The notes beneath the pieces were generated by a model, which saw nothing but the letters and a program-made list of their open reading frames with translations, was not told where the DNA came from and did not search any database. Shown here in pieces: positions 4,163 to 5,507 of a DNA stretch of 5,507 bases. Origin of the DNA: Trebonia sp. GTDB lineage: Bacteria; Actinomycetota; Actinomycetes; Streptosporangiales; Streptosporangiaceae. The DNA lies in assembly GCA_030043595.1 (NCBI GenBank), contig JASHXJ010000266.1, positions 1-5,507 of the forward strand. Reading direction: 5' to 3'. Numbering within the stretch: the first letter of the stretch is position 1; the number at the start of each line of letters is the position of its first letter. The translations under genes were made by a program, and so were the position numbers.

Positions 4163-5113
4163 CCGGGGCTGCAGTGCCCTGACCGCTGGGGTGCACGCGG
4201 TGCCGGGCTGGTTTGCGGTTAGCTCGCAGATCGCGGCGGTCAGGTAGTTCGCGGAGGCGTCGATCTGCGCGCCGAGCGGGCTGGCCGGGTCGCGCAGCGC
4301 CGCCGTTATCTGGGTCCACGTCATGCCCTGGAGATCTTGCGGGCCGTACGGGGCGAGGGTGGACAGCTGTACGTACTTGTTGCCGATGTCAAGGAACGGA
4401 ATGCCGTTGATCGGGTCGTACGCGGTCACTATCGCCTGCTGCGCCGTGGTCGGCATTTGCAGGACCGTGTAGCTTCCGGTCGCCGGATCGGGGACGTTCG
4501 TCTGCGTTTCCACCGCTGTGAAGTTCAGGTACGTGCTCGAGTATGACGATCCGTAGAACGTCCAGGTGGCGGTCGCCGGGTACAGCTCGTGCTGGCCGGC
4601 TCCGTTCGTGATGGCCGACCGGATGGCGGTGAGCCCGGAGAAGGATCCGAACCGGCTGAGCGCGACGATCAGCGGCCAGCGCAGTGCGGCGCAGTACGGG
4701 CAGAAGTCGGCGCCCACGTACAGGACCTCCGGCTTGCCACCTGCCGTGAGCAGCGCGCCGGTGACGGGAGCGAGGTAGCCGCTGCCGCCGGTGCTGGCCG
4801 TCGTCCCGATATCGCTCGTGTCGATGGGTCCGGCACCGACGGCGCCGAGGACGTTCGCCGGGACGGTGCTCAGCTCGCGGACCGTGGTTGCCAGCGCCGT
4901 CCCCGTCGGGCCGTCCGACGGCGGCGGCACGGGGGCGTTCGGCTTGCCCGCACTGATCAGGACCATGGCGACCGTGACCGCGACGACGGCGACGATCGCG
5001 CCGCCCGCCAGCAGCAGCCGGTTCCGCAGCCGGGCGCGCCTGGCGGCCGCGCGCTGCGCGGCGATGCGCTGGCGGTGGCCGGCGTCGTGCCTGATCCTGC
5101 TTGCACTGCCCAT
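4151..5113 (-). CDS. Membrane-anchored DUF929 thioredoxin-fold protein
   Basis: Encodes 320 residues. The Arg-rich N-terminus (1-32) is followed by one hydrophobic segment (33-55) that looks like an uncleaved signal anchor, placing the rest outside the membrane. Residues 58-72 are a Pro/Gly-rich linker. The DUF929 core includes VLYVGADFCPYCAALRWPLIVALSRFG (130-156), where C138-P-Y-C141 resembles the active site of thioredoxin/DsbA-type proteins, and GIPFLDIGNKYV further on. Two more cysteines, C296 and C307, sit near the C-terminus and may form a disulfide. A thiol-disulfide role outside the membrane is inferred from the motif; the family has no settled function. The ATG at 5113 is the only ordinary start after an in-frame TAG at 5147-5149, yet it has no good Shine-Dalgarno. 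The gene is separate from its neighbours: 145 bp from sbcC and 438 bp from the stress protein gene. Confidence 0.92.
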   Translation of the reverse strand: MGSASRIRHDAGHRQRIAAQRAAARRARLRNRLLLAGGAIVAVVAVTVAMVLISAGKPNAPVPPPSDGPTGTALATTVRELSTVPANVLGAVGAGPIDTSDIGTTASTGGSGYLAPVTGALLTAGGKPEVLYVGADFCPYCAALRWPLIVALSRFGSFSGLTAIRSAITNGAGQHELYPATATWTFYGSSYSSTYLNFTAVETQTNVPDPATGSYTVLQMPTTAQQAIVTAYDPINGIPFLDIGNKYVQLSTLAPYGPQDLQGMTWTQITAALRDPASPLGAQIDASANYLTAAICELTANQPGTACTPAVRALQPRLDG

Positions 5114-5258
5114 CGGTGCCAGGATCGGCGACCGGCAGGCGGGCGCCTAGGGACCTCAAACCCGGACTACACGGCCATTCGGCAGGTATTGGCCGCTGGT
5201 CAACATCTACCGGCTGGTGCGGATCGGGATACCCGGGCCGGGGCGGAGCCGAGCGTGG
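5114..5258 (-). promoter_or_regulatory. Gap between sbcC and DUF929, probable DUF929 promoter region
   Basis: This gap has no gene. On the minus strand TTGACC (5203-5198) is a fair -35, but the hexamer 17 bp on, GAATGG (5180-5175), is a poor -10, so the promoter assignment is tentative. No terminator-like hairpin with a T-tract follows sbcC, and the sequence directly before the DUF929 ATG lacks a purine-rich ribosome site. Confidence 0.3.
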
Positions 5259-5507
5259 CTAGCCGGCGGTTACCGTGACGTGGCTGCCGTGGTGGCCCTT
5301 GCGGACGTGGACCTGGGCCGGGATGCGCTGGCGCAGCTCGGTGACGTGGCTGACGATGCCGACGATCCGGCCGCCCTCGCGCAGGCCGTCGAGGACGTTC
5401 ATGACCTCTTCGAGGGTGTCCTCGTCGAGCGTGCCGAAGCCCTCGTCGACGAACAGCGCCTCCATCGGGGTGCCCGCCGCCTCGGCGGTGACCACGTCGG
5501 CGAGGCC
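5259..5507 (-). CDS. sbcC: Exonuclease SbcC, C-terminal end of the ATPase (5' part beyond window)
   Basis: The frame is open from the window edge and gives the last 82 residues before TAG. They match the C-terminal ATPase lobe of SbcC/Rad50-type SMC-like proteins: LADVV helix (2-6), Walker B LFVDEGF (18-24) with D21 and catalytic E22, D-loop GTLD (25-28), the helix LEEVMNVLDGLREGGR (32-47), and the H-loop SHV with H54. SbcC pairs with the nuclease SbcD to process hairpins and blocked DNA ends. The ABC signature, coiled coil and Walker A lie outside the window. The short tail after RQRIPAQVHV is normal for actinobacterial SbcC. An sbcD gene would be expected just upstream, outside the window. 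Confidence 0.92.
   Translation of the reverse strand, partial: GLADVVTAEAAGTPMEALFVDEGFGTLDEDTLEEVMNVLDGLREGGRIVGIVSHVTELRQRIPAQVHVRKGHHGSHVTVTAG

Noticed and set aside
3564..4247. Plus-strand open frame of 227 codons through the stress-operon upstream region
   Set aside because: It starts inside the stress protein gene antisense and ends inside DUF929 antisense; no motif or Shine-Dalgarno supports it.
3777..4319. Minus-strand open frame of 180 codons bridging the non-coding region and the end of DUF929
   Set aside because: It overlaps the real DUF929 3' end in another phase, has low-complexity Arg-rich content and no ribosome site, and crosses the hairpin and duplicated stop region.

Overview
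The window looks like chromosomal DNA from a high-GC actinomycete. GC content is high, third codon positions are strongly G/C-biased, GTG starts are frequent, and the protein types (receiver-fused thioredoxin-reductase-like flavoprotein, DUF929 membrane protein, actinobacterial SbcC) fit that group. I cannot name a genus from sequence alone. All supported genes lie on the minus strand, so transcription runs from high to low coordinates. I saw no tRNA, rRNA, CRISPR array, transposase or phage gene.

Read in the direction of transcription: the window opens with the last 82 residues of an SbcC-type nuclease ATPase (5507-5259). A 145-bp gap follows, then a membrane-anchored DUF929 thioredoxin-fold protein with a CPYC motif (5113-4151). 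The end of that gene, including its stop codon, is tandemly duplicated (21-bp unit), and a GC-rich hairpin that may be a terminator lies just beyond.

Next comes a roughly 360-bp non-coding region (4073-3713). It is more AT-rich than its surroundings and rich in dyads and repeats: a 16-bp near-palindrome, an 11-bp perfect inverted repeat with 46 bp between arms, and a pair of GGACAAAwCGG boxes. It precedes a compact three-gene unit: a universal stress protein (3712-3143), a DUF167/YggU protein (3146-2808, GTGA overlap with the stress gene) and a small GNAT/NATD1-type acetyltransferase (2799-2440). These three are probably co-transcribed and translationally coupled.

After a 115-bp gap with 10-bp tandem repeats comes a D-2-hydroxyacid dehydrogenase (2324-1407). 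A 92-bp gap carrying two identical 11-bp dyad boxes then leads to a response-regulator/thioredoxin-reductase-like fusion (1314-1), cut by the window edge.

The shared theme is redox and stress: a cytoplasmic signalling flavoprotein, a stress protein, an NAD(P)-dependent dehydrogenase and an extracytoplasmic thiol protein. That link is inferred from gene content and proximity. No gene is outside known families; the least explained material is the repeat-rich non-coding DNA and some family-atypical residues.
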